DNA from: UBA3496 sp964558115
GTDB lineage: Bacteria; UBA8248
Length of the DNA stretch: 9,179 nt
Reading direction: 5' to 3'
Assembly (NCBI GenBank): GCA_964558115.1
Contig: CAZLCI010000074.1
Span: 1-9,179, forward strand
Made by a program: the position numbers and the translations under genes. The notes beneath the pieces were generated by a model. It was not told the origin of the DNA. It ran no database searches and saw only the letters and a program-made list of their open reading frames with translations. Position 1 is the stretch's first letter, and every line of letters begins with the position of its first letter. Positions 1 through 5,564 of this stretch are shown here, one piece after another.

Positions 1-10
1 TTTAAAAATT

Positions 11-16
11 AAGGAG
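11..16 (+). promoter_or_regulatory. Ribosome binding site of the NUDIX gene
   Basis: AAGGAG lies six bases before the TTG at 23-25. This good Shine-Dalgarno decides the non-ATG start of the NUDIX gene; no in-frame ATG lies near it. Confidence 0.75.
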
Positions 17-22
17 AAAATT

Positions 23-463
23 TTGGGGAGAGAGTTTCCTATACATCCTATTGTCGGTGTCGGGGCAATAATTATTAAAGAAGATGAAGTTTTATTAATT
101 AAAAGAGGTAACCCTCCTTCAATAGGAAATTGGAGTATTCCTGGTGGAGGTGTTGAACTAGGGGAACCTTTAGAAGATGCTTGCCATAGAGAAGTTAGAG
201 AAGAAACTGGATTAAAAATTAAAATAATACAACAATGTGCTGTTTTAGATCGAATAATCAAAGATTCCATTAATAGAGTACAATTTCATTATGTTTTAAT
301 AGATTATCTATGTACTCCAGTCGGCGGAGATCTTCAGGCAGGAACAGACGCAACTGAATTACAATGGCATAGTATTCATTCTCTTGGATCTATAAATAAC
401 ATGACTGAAAAAACAGGGGAAATTATCTATAAATCGATAATGAAATATCGAGAAAAATTATGA
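23..463 (+). CDS. NUDIX hydrolase (ADP-ribose pyrophosphatase-like, COG1051 type)
   Basis: This is a 146-residue single-domain NUDIX pyrophosphohydrolase, the usual length for the family. A complete Nudix box is visible at residues 42-64: G42, E48, then R56-E57-V58-R59-E60-E61-T62-G63-L64, fitting Gx5Ex7REUxEExGU with all metal-binding Glu present. It is preceded by the typical NWSIPGG segment (36-42). A beta-strand HYVLIDY (89-95) and the acidic loop before W115 match the MutT/YjhB-like subgroup that cleaves nucleoside diphosphate derivatives such as ADP-ribose; the real substrate cannot be read from sequence. The TTG start is chosen because AAGGAG sits six bases upstream. The stop overlaps the next gene's ATG (ATGA at 460-463), so the two are probably translationally coupled. 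The protein has no signal peptide and should be cytoplasmic. The family call is firm; the substrate is unknown. Confidence 0.93.
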   Translation: MGREFPIHPIVGVGAIIIKEDEVLLIKRGNPPSIGNWSIPGGGVELGEPLEDACHREVREETGLKIKIIQQCAVLDRIIKDSINRVQFHYVLIDYLCTPVGGDLQAGTDATELQWHSIHSLGSINNMTEKTGEIIYKSIMKYREKL

Positions 464-1152
464 AAGAAAAAAAAGAAAACTTTACCCACGGAAAAAATAA
501 ATCTTTTATTCAGTTTGTTTTGCAAGAAATCGAGTTTTCTTCAAAATTATTATTGGAAACAAGCAATACTATAAAAATAGAAACTGACCCTTGGAAAAAG
601 CGAGAAAAATTACAGGTATTATCTAACACAATCTCAAATTTAGATTCAATAATCCAAAATTTAAAAGATATTGCCCTCTTGCAATCTGAGAACATTCAAT
701 TATATCCAAAAAAAATTGATATAATTAATATGTTAACTGAACATATAAGTAAACATATAAAAAATTCAAAAGGACCAAGAATTCTTCCCAAGTTCCCTTT
801 AGATCCAGTTTTTTATGTAATTGATGAAAATCGTTTTAATATTTTAATTGATGATTTGCTCAATTTTTCTGAATCTTTACTAGAAAAAAAAGGAACAATA
901 TTAATAGAAGTTTTTGATTCTAAAAAAGAATTATTGATCTCTACAGTTACACATCCTGTGGAAATTAAAATTTATGATAATTTGTCTGATTTCGAGTTTT
1001 CAAATAAAGATTCAAAAATTTCTGAAAATAATATTTCAAAAATTTTTGCCTATAGAATTGAAACAATTACAAACCTTTTAGGAGGAGATATCTTTGTAGA
1101 TGTAAAATTACCTGAAAGTTTGAAAATAAATTTAATTTTCACAAAGGAATAA
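460..1152 (+). CDS. Degenerate histidine-kinase-like protein (DHp plus HATPase remnant), function unknown
   Basis: I do not recognise a named family for this 230-residue protein, but its layout follows a two-component kinase core. Residues 14-40 and 45-76 look like the two DHp helices. The line LQEIEFSS (21-28) aligns with the H-box SHELRTPL, with Q22 where the phospho-His should be. Residues 118-134 (D122, R125-F126, DDLL 131-134) sit where a HATPase N-box reads RLxQVLxNLLxNA; D132 and F136 replace the two Asn. The strand at 145-151 (GTILIEV) matches the strand after the N-box. Near the end LGGDIFV (207-213) matches the conserved HGGxIxV, but the glycine-rich GLGL segment before it is replaced (K194-I-F-A197). 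There is no membrane segment, sensor domain or signal peptide. It overlaps both neighbours (ATGA, TAATG). Sampled lines are only about 20-28% GC. It could be a Spo0B/ChpT-like adaptor or a pseudokinase. The gene is certain; the fold is an inference. Confidence 0.8.
   Translation: MKEKKENFTHGKNKSFIQFVLQEIEFSSKLLLETSNTIKIETDPWKKREKLQVLSNTISNLDSIIQNLKDIALLQSENIQLYPKKIDIINMLTEHISKHIKNSKGPRILPKFPLDPVFYVIDENRFNILIDDLLNFSESLLEKKGTILIEVFDSKKELLISTVTHPVEIKIYDNLSDFEFSNKDSKISENNISKIFAYRIETITNLLGGDIFVDVKLPESLKINLIFTKE
1144..1148 (+). promoter_or_regulatory. Ribosome binding site of the dehydrogenase gene
   Basis: AAGGA lies three bases before the ATG at 1152 and twelve before a second in-frame ATG at 1161. 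Neither spacing is ideal. The TAATG stop-start overlap at 1150-1154 favours coupled re-initiation at 1152, but a protein three residues shorter starting at 1161 is possible. Confidence 0.45.
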
Positions 1153-2231
1153 TGGCCCATATGAATAGAGAAAATCTTCGAAGAATAAAAGAAAAAGATT
1201 TATTTGATTTTTCAGTAGAAGTCATAGAGTTTCTTGGTGTGAAAAAAGAAAATGCCAAAACAACATCTGAAATTTTAGTTGGTGCCGATCTACGGGGAAT
1301 TTCTAGTCATGGAGTTGCTGGAGGAACTGGACTTACAGAACTTTACGAAAGAGTGAGTGCCAAGGCAATTAGTCCGGATATAGATACTATTTTGAAACTC
1401 AAAGAGGGATGGGCTAGCGCAACAATCGATGGCAATGGGGGTATAGGTCCAGTTGCTGCAAAGCAGGCAACTCAACTAGTAGGTGATTTAGCTGAACAAT
1501 ATGGTATTGGGAGAGTTTTCGTAAATAACACGAACCATTACGGAGCCGCATGTATATATGTAGAAGAACTTATTTCAAGGGGTTTTGCTGCTCGATCCAC
1601 ATGTACCTCTGGAGCATGGATGAAACCTTTTGGAGGCGAAAAAATTCGCCTTGGCACCAATCCGATAGCTTGGGGGGTACCTGGAGATAAATTTCCAATT
1701 GTAATTGATATGGCAACAACACAAAGAGCTGTAAGTCCTGCAATTCGTGCATCAAAATCTTCACAACCTATTCCAGAAGACTACTTTGTGAGCGAAGAAG
1801 GAGAACCCCTTTCCGGCGTAGTTCCTTTTGATATTTTGAAAAAAGGTTCCGTCAGACCTCTTGGAGGAAAACAATTTGGATATAAAGGCTCTGGTCTTTG
1901 TATGTTAGTTGACTTAGACAATGTGATTGGAGGTGGCTCTGTCAAAAGAATACCTACAATGAGAGAAACTCCTCTAAGCAGAGTCAGTCAAACTTTTGAG
2001 GCTTGGAGAATAGACCAGTTCTATGAACAAGAAGAAAGTTTAGAAAAATTAATTTCATCTATAAGAGACATAAAAAAAAGTGGTGGGAGAGAGATGCTTT
2101 TGCCTGGTGAGAGAGAAGCTATTGCTAAATTAGATGCAGAGAAAAATGGTATCCCTTATGAAAAATCCCAATGGAAAACACTAATTAAACTTTCAAAACT
2201 AACCGGGGTAATAGTACCCAATTCTTGCTGA
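1152..2231 (+). CDS. Ldh-family NAD(P)-dependent malate/L-lactate-type dehydrogenase
   Basis: This is a cytoplasmic 2-hydroxyacid oxidoreductase of the Ldh_2 family (COG2055). The family includes malate, L-lactate, sulfolactate and ureidoglycolate dehydrogenases and is unrelated to classic Rossmann LDH/MDH. Its 359 residues match the family length of about 330-360. Visible signatures in order: DLRGISSHG (46-54, with the family's conserved H53), NTNHYG (126-131), GTNPIAW (168-174), the strand and loop IDMATT (185-190), a C-terminal FGYKGSGL segment, and LLPGERE near residue 310. All are present and in order, so the enzyme looks intact. Which 2-hydroxyacid it uses cannot be told. Its start overlaps the preceding stop by one base, making it the last gene of a three-gene operon. 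It is clearly richer in GC (sampled lines 40-50%) than the gene before it. It ends four bases before the opposing gene's stop. Confidence 0.9.
   Translation: MAHMNRENLRRIKEKDLFDFSVEVIEFLGVKKENAKTTSEILVGADLRGISSHGVAGGTGLTELYERVSAKAISPDIDTILKLKEGWASATIDGNGGIGPVAAKQATQLVGDLAEQYGIGRVFVNNTNHYGAACIYVEELISRGFAARSTCTSGAWMKPFGGEKIRLGTNPIAWGVPGDKFPIVIDMATTQRAVSPAIRASKSSQPIPEDYFVSEEGEPLSGVVPFDILKKGSVRPLGGKQFGYKGSGLCMLVDLDNVIGGGSVKRIPTMRETPLSRVSQTFEAWRIDQFYEQEESLEKLISSIRDIKKSGGREMLLPGEREAIAKLDAEKNGIPYEKSQWKTLIKLSKLTGVIVPNSC
2206..2219. repeat. Small inverted repeat near the end of the dehydrogenase gene
   Basis: GGGTA-ATAG-TACCC forms a five-base-pair stem with a four-base loop inside the last codons of the dehydrogenase. 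On the minus strand it lies about 17 bases beyond the stop of the CNNM gene at 2236 and could act as a weak transcription end for that operon, but no good T-tract follows. Low confidence as a functional site. Confidence 0.25.
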
Positions 2232-2235
2232 AATT

Positions 2236-3507
2236 TTAATTGGCTATATCTTCATTTACAATTTGTTTAAAACGAACAAATTCTATTTGTCTATCAGAAA
2301 CAGAATCTATGATTATTTCCCAATCTTCTAATTTTAAATTTTCACCTTCTTTTGGAATTCTTGCAAATTCCTGAAGCAAGAAACCTGACAATGTTTCATA
2401 ATCTCCTTCAGGTATAGGAACGAGCAACTGCTCTCTCACAATCTCTATTTCAATTCTTGCATCAATAATATAATCTTTATTTCCTATTTTTGAATATTTC
2501 CTGTTTTCATCCCAATCATATTCATCGCTTATTTCTCCAACTACTTCTTCAACTAAATCTTCAAGAGTTACTATACCGGTACAAGCTCCATACTCATCTA
2601 CAACCACCGCTAATTTATTTCTTTCACTAGTCATTTCATATAGTAAGTCTTTAGCAGATTTAGTTTCAGGTACAAAATATACTGACCTAATTAAACTAGA
2701 GTTTTCAATTATCAGTTCAGTTGATTTGGGAGCAGAAGAAATCAGATCTTTTGCATGAACAATTCCAATGATGTTTTGAGTATTTTCTCTATATATAAGA
2801 ATTCTTGAATGGCCATCTTTATAAATTCTGTCTATCACATCTTGAACTTTTCCATCAAAACTAACTACACTAACTTCAATCATTGGAACCATAACATTGC
2901 TAACGTTCAGATCCCGAAACGAAAAAATCTTGCGAATCATTTGTTTTTCTACTTCCCGAACATCGCTTCTTCCCTGGTCATCAATCATTAATTCAAGTTC
3001 TCTTCTACTAACAATAGAAGCGTCAGGATAATTTCCCCCTCCCAAAACACGGATAAGAAAATTAATTAAAATACTTACAAGCCAGATAATCGGAAATAAG
3101 GCCGTTCTTATGAACCAAACCATTGAAGCAAGAGGAGGAGCAACAATATTAGCTCTTTCTCTACAAAAACTTTTCGGTATAACTTCCCCAAAAATAATTA
3201 GAATGGGGACTATGATTAAAAAAGAAATTATTTCTCCATACTTTTCTCCAAAAAATTCAATGCCATGCAATGTCATTATAGAAACGTTTGCTACAAAACA
3301 TAAATTATGACAAATGAGAATAGTTCCCATTAACCATTCAGGTTTTTCAAGTAATTTCAGTGCAACTTTACAACCGTAATTTCCTGAAGATGCTTTCGCT
3401 TTTAAATATACTCTGTCTGCAGAAATAAGAGCGATTTCAGAACCTGAAAACAAAGCTTCGAAACATAAAAGCAAAAAACATGTTATAAGTAATGTAGTAA
3501 TTTCCAA
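2236..3507 (-). CDS. CNNM/CorC-family membrane protein with DUF21, CBS pair and CorC_HlyC domain
   Basis: This is a 423-residue inner-membrane protein of the CNNM/CorC (HlyC-like) family, whose members transport or sense Mg2+ and other divalent cations. The N-terminal DUF21 domain (about 1-150) shows FSGSE (20-24), N68 in the second helix region and GEVIPKS (107-113), the conserved polar motifs of the transport core. A CBS pair follows (about 200-255 and 268-330, with the VDEYG and TLEDLVEE signatures). A C-terminal CorC_HlyC domain (about 340-415) carries the typical EGDYETLSGFLL stretch. The start is TTG: an in-frame TAA lies at 3538-3540 and no ATG or GTG falls between. The nearby ATG at 3510-3512 is out of frame. 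The Shine-Dalgarno is weak (AGAAAG). It is the last gene of the minus operon, 44 bases after its paralogue. The direction of transport is unknown. Confidence 0.92.
   Translation of the reverse strand: MEITTLLITCFLLLCFEALFSGSEIALISADRVYLKAKASSGNYGCKVALKLLEKPEWLMGTILICHNLCFVANVSIMTLHGIEFFGEKYGEIISFLIIVPILIIFGEVIPKSFCRERANIVAPPLASMVWFIRTALFPIIWLVSILINFLIRVLGGGNYPDASIVSRRELELMIDDQGRSDVREVEKQMIRKIFSFRDLNVSNVMVPMIEVSVVSFDGKVQDVIDRIYKDGHSRILIYRENTQNIIGIVHAKDLISSAPKSTELIIENSSLIRSVYFVPETKSAKDLLYEMTSERNKLAVVVDEYGACTGIVTLEDLVEEVVGEISDEYDWDENRKYSKIGNKDYIIDARIEIEIVREQLLVPIPEGDYETLSGFLLQEFARIPKEGENLKLEDWEIIIDSVSDRQIEFVRFKQIVNEDIAN
2260..2282. repeat. Perfect 8-bp inverted repeat at the convergent operon junction
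   Basis: AATTTGTT and AACAAATT flank a seven-base loop. The repeat lies 28 bases past the plus-strand dehydrogenase stop, inside the last codons of the opposing CNNM gene. It could end plus-strand transcription, but the stem is AT-rich and no proper T-run follows, so it is at best a weak terminator and may be chance. Confidence 0.3.
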
Positions 3508-3551
3508 TTCATTCTTTCTAATAAAGAGAAAGATTCTTTATTTTACCTATG

Positions 3552-4562
3552 TTATTCTTTAACTTGTTCCTGTCTAATTTCTCCAAAAATTTCTTCTAAA
3601 AGATCCGTCATGGTTACCATACCAACAACTTTGCGAGATTCGTCTAAAACTATAGCTATATGAATCCTTCTTCTTCGAAACATGTGAAATAAAACATCAA
3701 GCTTAGTATCAATAGAAATAAACAAAGGTTCACGAAGCGTATTTGGAAGTAACTCTCTCCCAGTTATATCTTTCATTGTTGAGAGAGATCTAAGAAAATC
3801 TTTAATGTAGAGAATTCCAATAATTTCTGATTCTTCAGGGTTAAAGATCGGGATTCGAGAAAATGAGACTTCCTTAACAAGCTTTATAGCTTGTTCAAAA
3901 CTGATACCAACATTCCAAAACAACATTTCACTTTTTGAAACAAGAATTGTTTCAATTTTTTTATCATGGAATGAAAATACATTTTCAATTATTTTTTTTT
4001 CGCTTTCTTCAACTTCGCCCTCAGAAACTCCTATATCTACTAAATTTAAAAACTCACTCTCATTCAATATATTTTCTTTTACTGTCGATTTAAAACCAAA
4101 AAGAGAAAGAAAAAGATTTGCAAAGAAAAGAAAAAGATTTCTTAAAGGCGAGATTATTAAAGCAAAAAAAGAAACTGGAAAAACAAGAAAACGTGCAGTT
4201 TGTTCCGGATATCTTGCTGCAAAAGATTTTGGAGTAATTTCACCAAAGATCATTAAGGAAGGGACAAGTAGACAAAGAATTAGCCATTCATATCCAACAC
4301 CAAAATACAAGATAATTGTTCCTGTAAATAATGATGAAGCAGCTATATTTACAATTTCATTGCAAACTAAAATAGATGTTATTAATCTTCTAGGTTCTTC
4401 GAGTAAAGTAGCAATTTTTATGCCCGTAACACCAGAAATTTTTAATTTTTCAACTTGGCTTTTAGACAGAGAGAAAAAAGAAGCTTCAGTCCCAGAAAAA
4501 CATGCAGATAGAAACAAAAGAAGAAAAAAAATCAGAACACGAGTAAAAAATATAATATCCAA
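3552..4562 (-). CDS. CNNM-family membrane protein, short form (DUF21 plus CBS pair)
   Basis: This is a 336-residue paralogue of the downstream CNNM protein. The DUF21 membrane domain carries CFSGTEAS (21-28), CNEIVNIA (67-74) and GEITPKS (107-113). N68 and the GExxPK motif fall at the same residue numbers as in the neighbour, so the membrane cores are colinear. Hydrophobic segments lie at about 5-20, 60-105 and 125-150. A CBS pair follows (about 203-262 and 277-330, ending TDLLEEIFGEI). The protein then stops and lacks the CorC_HlyC domain, so it is the short form, not a visible truncation. The start is TTG at 4560-4562: an in-frame TAA lies 36 bases upstream and no ATG or GTG occurs between. 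A likely promoter sits about 50-75 bases upstream. It probably acts in divalent cation handling, perhaps as a heterodimer with its neighbour; the partnership is inferred. Confidence 0.92.
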   Translation of the reverse strand: MDIIFFTRVLIFFLLLFLSACFSGTEASFFSLSKSQVEKLKISGVTGIKIATLLEEPRRLITSILVCNEIVNIAASSLFTGTIILYFGVGYEWLILCLLVPSLMIFGEITPKSFAARYPEQTARFLVFPVSFFALIISPLRNLFLFFANLFLSLFGFKSTVKENILNESEFLNLVDIGVSEGEVEESEKKIIENVFSFHDKKIETILVSKSEMLFWNVGISFEQAIKLVKEVSFSRIPIFNPEESEIIGILYIKDFLRSLSTMKDITGRELLPNTLREPLFISIDTKLDVLFHMFRRRRIHIAIVLDESRKVVGMVTMTDLLEEIFGEIRQEQVKE

Positions 4563-4609
4563 TCTTGAAATCCAATAAAGAAAAGAATGAAAAAATTAAA
4601 AAGGTGCTA

Positions 4610-4638
4610 ATTTTAACCAAAAACAGTTTTTCTGAAAA
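4610..4638 (-). promoter_or_regulatory. Probable sigma-70-type promoter for the CNNM pair
   Basis: On the minus strand TTTTCA (4633-4638, four of six to TTGACA) is followed after exactly 17 bases by TAAAAT (4610-4615, five of six to TATAAT). Transcription would start near 4603, leaving a leader of about 40 bases before the TTG at 4562. It lies in the only sizeable gap of the minus operon. In AT-rich DNA such matches arise by chance, so confidence is moderate. Confidence 0.4.
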
Positions 4639-4643
4639 TATCT

Positions 4644-4663
4644 AAAAATCCTAAAATTTCAGG
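4644..4663 (-). terminator. Possible weak terminator after galU
   Basis: Directly after the galU stop, the minus strand reads CCTGA-AATT-TTAGG, a five-pair stem including one G-U pair, followed by ATTTTT. The stem is short and AT-rich, so any termination would be partial. It fits with a new promoter just downstream. Confidence 0.25.
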
Positions 4664-5542
4664 TTAGAAATTTAAATCTTTCAAATATTCACGAAGTTCT
4701 TCCCCAATATCTTTTCTTGAAAGGCCATACTCTATATTTGCTTTTATGAATCCAATTTTACTTCCTGCATCATATCTTTTCCCCTCGAATTCATATCCGT
4801 ACACTTGTTTTGAATCTAGCATCATTTTGATTGCATCTGTAAGTTGAATTTCCCCTTTAGAATCAGGATTTACTTTATTAATGTATTTAAAAATTTCAGA
4901 ATTTAAAATATATCGACCTATAATCGCCAAATTTGAGGGAGCTTCCTCAAATTTAGGCTTTTCTACAACATCCTCAATAACCAATAGAGTCTTTTCTTTT
5001 AAAATTGTTTCCTTTCCTTTAATTACTCCGTATTTACTAATATCAGAACCAGACACTTTCATAATCGCAATTACAGGAGCATGGTCTAAAGAAACAGAAA
5101 CATCAATCATTTGTTTAATTACAGGAACTTCACTCCGAATTAAATCATCGCTTAAAACGACAGCAAAAGATTCTTCCCCTATCAACTCTTCTGCACATAA
5201 TAACGCGTGCCCTAAGCCTAATGGATGTTCTTGTCGAACAGAAACTATCCGTATTTTCTGAGTTAGTTCCTCTAAAGATGATAAAATTTCATCTTGATTA
5301 CTCTTCATTAATCGATCTTTCAATTCATAAGCAATATCAAAATGATCAACTATGGATTCTTTCCCTCGAGAAGTAATGAAAATAGCTTCCTCGACTCCAG
5401 AAGAAACAGCTTCCTCCAAAGCTAGTTGGATTTGCGGAACATCAACTATAGGCAGCATTTCTTTAGGAATAATCTTTGTGGCCGGAAGAAAACGTGAGCC
5501 AAGTCCTGCAACTGGAAAAACCACTTTTTTTATTTTTGACAA
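4664..5542 (-). CDS. galU: UTP-glucose-1-phosphate uridylyltransferase
   Basis: GalU makes UDP-glucose from glucose-1-phosphate and UTP in the cytoplasm, feeding LPS, capsule and other glycan synthesis. The 292 residues match the bacterial GalU length. The nucleotidyltransferase signature is complete: G13-x-G15-x-R17, P20, T22-K23, then KEML (27-30). Other GalU features are VRQEHPLGLGHA (102-113), the metal-binding region LSDDL (130-134), KYGVI (170-174), VEKP (193-196), GRYIL (209-213), GEIQLTDA (230-237) and GKRYDAG (254-260). The start is TTG, fixed by family alignment (KIKKVVFPVAGLG begins at residue 3) and by TAGGTG five bases upstream. It lies 22 bases after ligA, in the same direction and probably the same transcript. 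Nothing is missing. Related thymidylyl- or cytidylyltransferases are less likely, given the GHA and GEIQLTDA motifs. Confidence 0.95.
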   Translation of the reverse strand: MSKIKKVVFPVAGLGSRFLPATKIIPKEMLPIVDVPQIQLALEEAVSSGVEEAIFITSRGKESIVDHFDIAYELKDRLMKSNQDEILSSLEELTQKIRIVSVRQEHPLGLGHALLCAEELIGEESFAVVLSDDLIRSEVPVIKQMIDVSVSLDHAPVIAIMKVSGSDISKYGVIKGKETILKEKTLLVIEDVVEKPKFEEAPSNLAIIGRYILNSEIFKYINKVNPDSKGEIQLTDAIKMMLDSKQVYGYEFEGKRYDAGSKIGFIKANIEYGLSRKDIGEELREYLKDLNF

Positions 5543-5547
5543 AATTA

Positions 5548-5553
5548 CACCTA
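5548..5553 (-). promoter_or_regulatory. Ribosome binding site of galU
   Basis: TAGGTG on the minus strand is spaced five bases from the TTG start at 5540-5542. It supports the TTG start; the GTG within it is followed at once by an in-frame TAA and cannot be the start. Confidence 0.6.
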
Positions 5554-5564
5554 TTTTTTAAAAA

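Noticed and set aside
1152..2231. Departure from the commonly seen GK motif after the DMATT segment of the dehydrogenase
   Set aside because: Other members of the family also vary at this loop, and all the stronger signatures are intact, so it is not evidence of an inactive enzyme.
3510..3512. ATG upstream of the long CNNM gene
   Set aside because: It is out of frame with the CNNM protein and its own frame stops after a few codons, so the TTG at 3505-3507 is preferred.
3529..3539. Palindrome AAAGATTCTTT between the two CNNM genes
   Set aside because: A short AT-rich palindrome without a second copy or a nearby promoter; likely chance in DNA of this composition, and too weak for a terminator or operator.
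4360..4578. 72-codon plus-strand frame opposite the 5' end of the short CNNM gene
   Set aside because: It is antisense to conserved DUF21 codons and the candidate product matches nothing known; overlap with a conserved gene explains the open frame.
4881..5261. 126-codon open frame on the plus strand inside galU
   Set aside because: It lies wholly opposite the well-supported galU gene, its product is low-complexity Ser/Thr/Ile-rich with no recognisable domain, and it has no convincing ribosome site. It is an antisense shadow.
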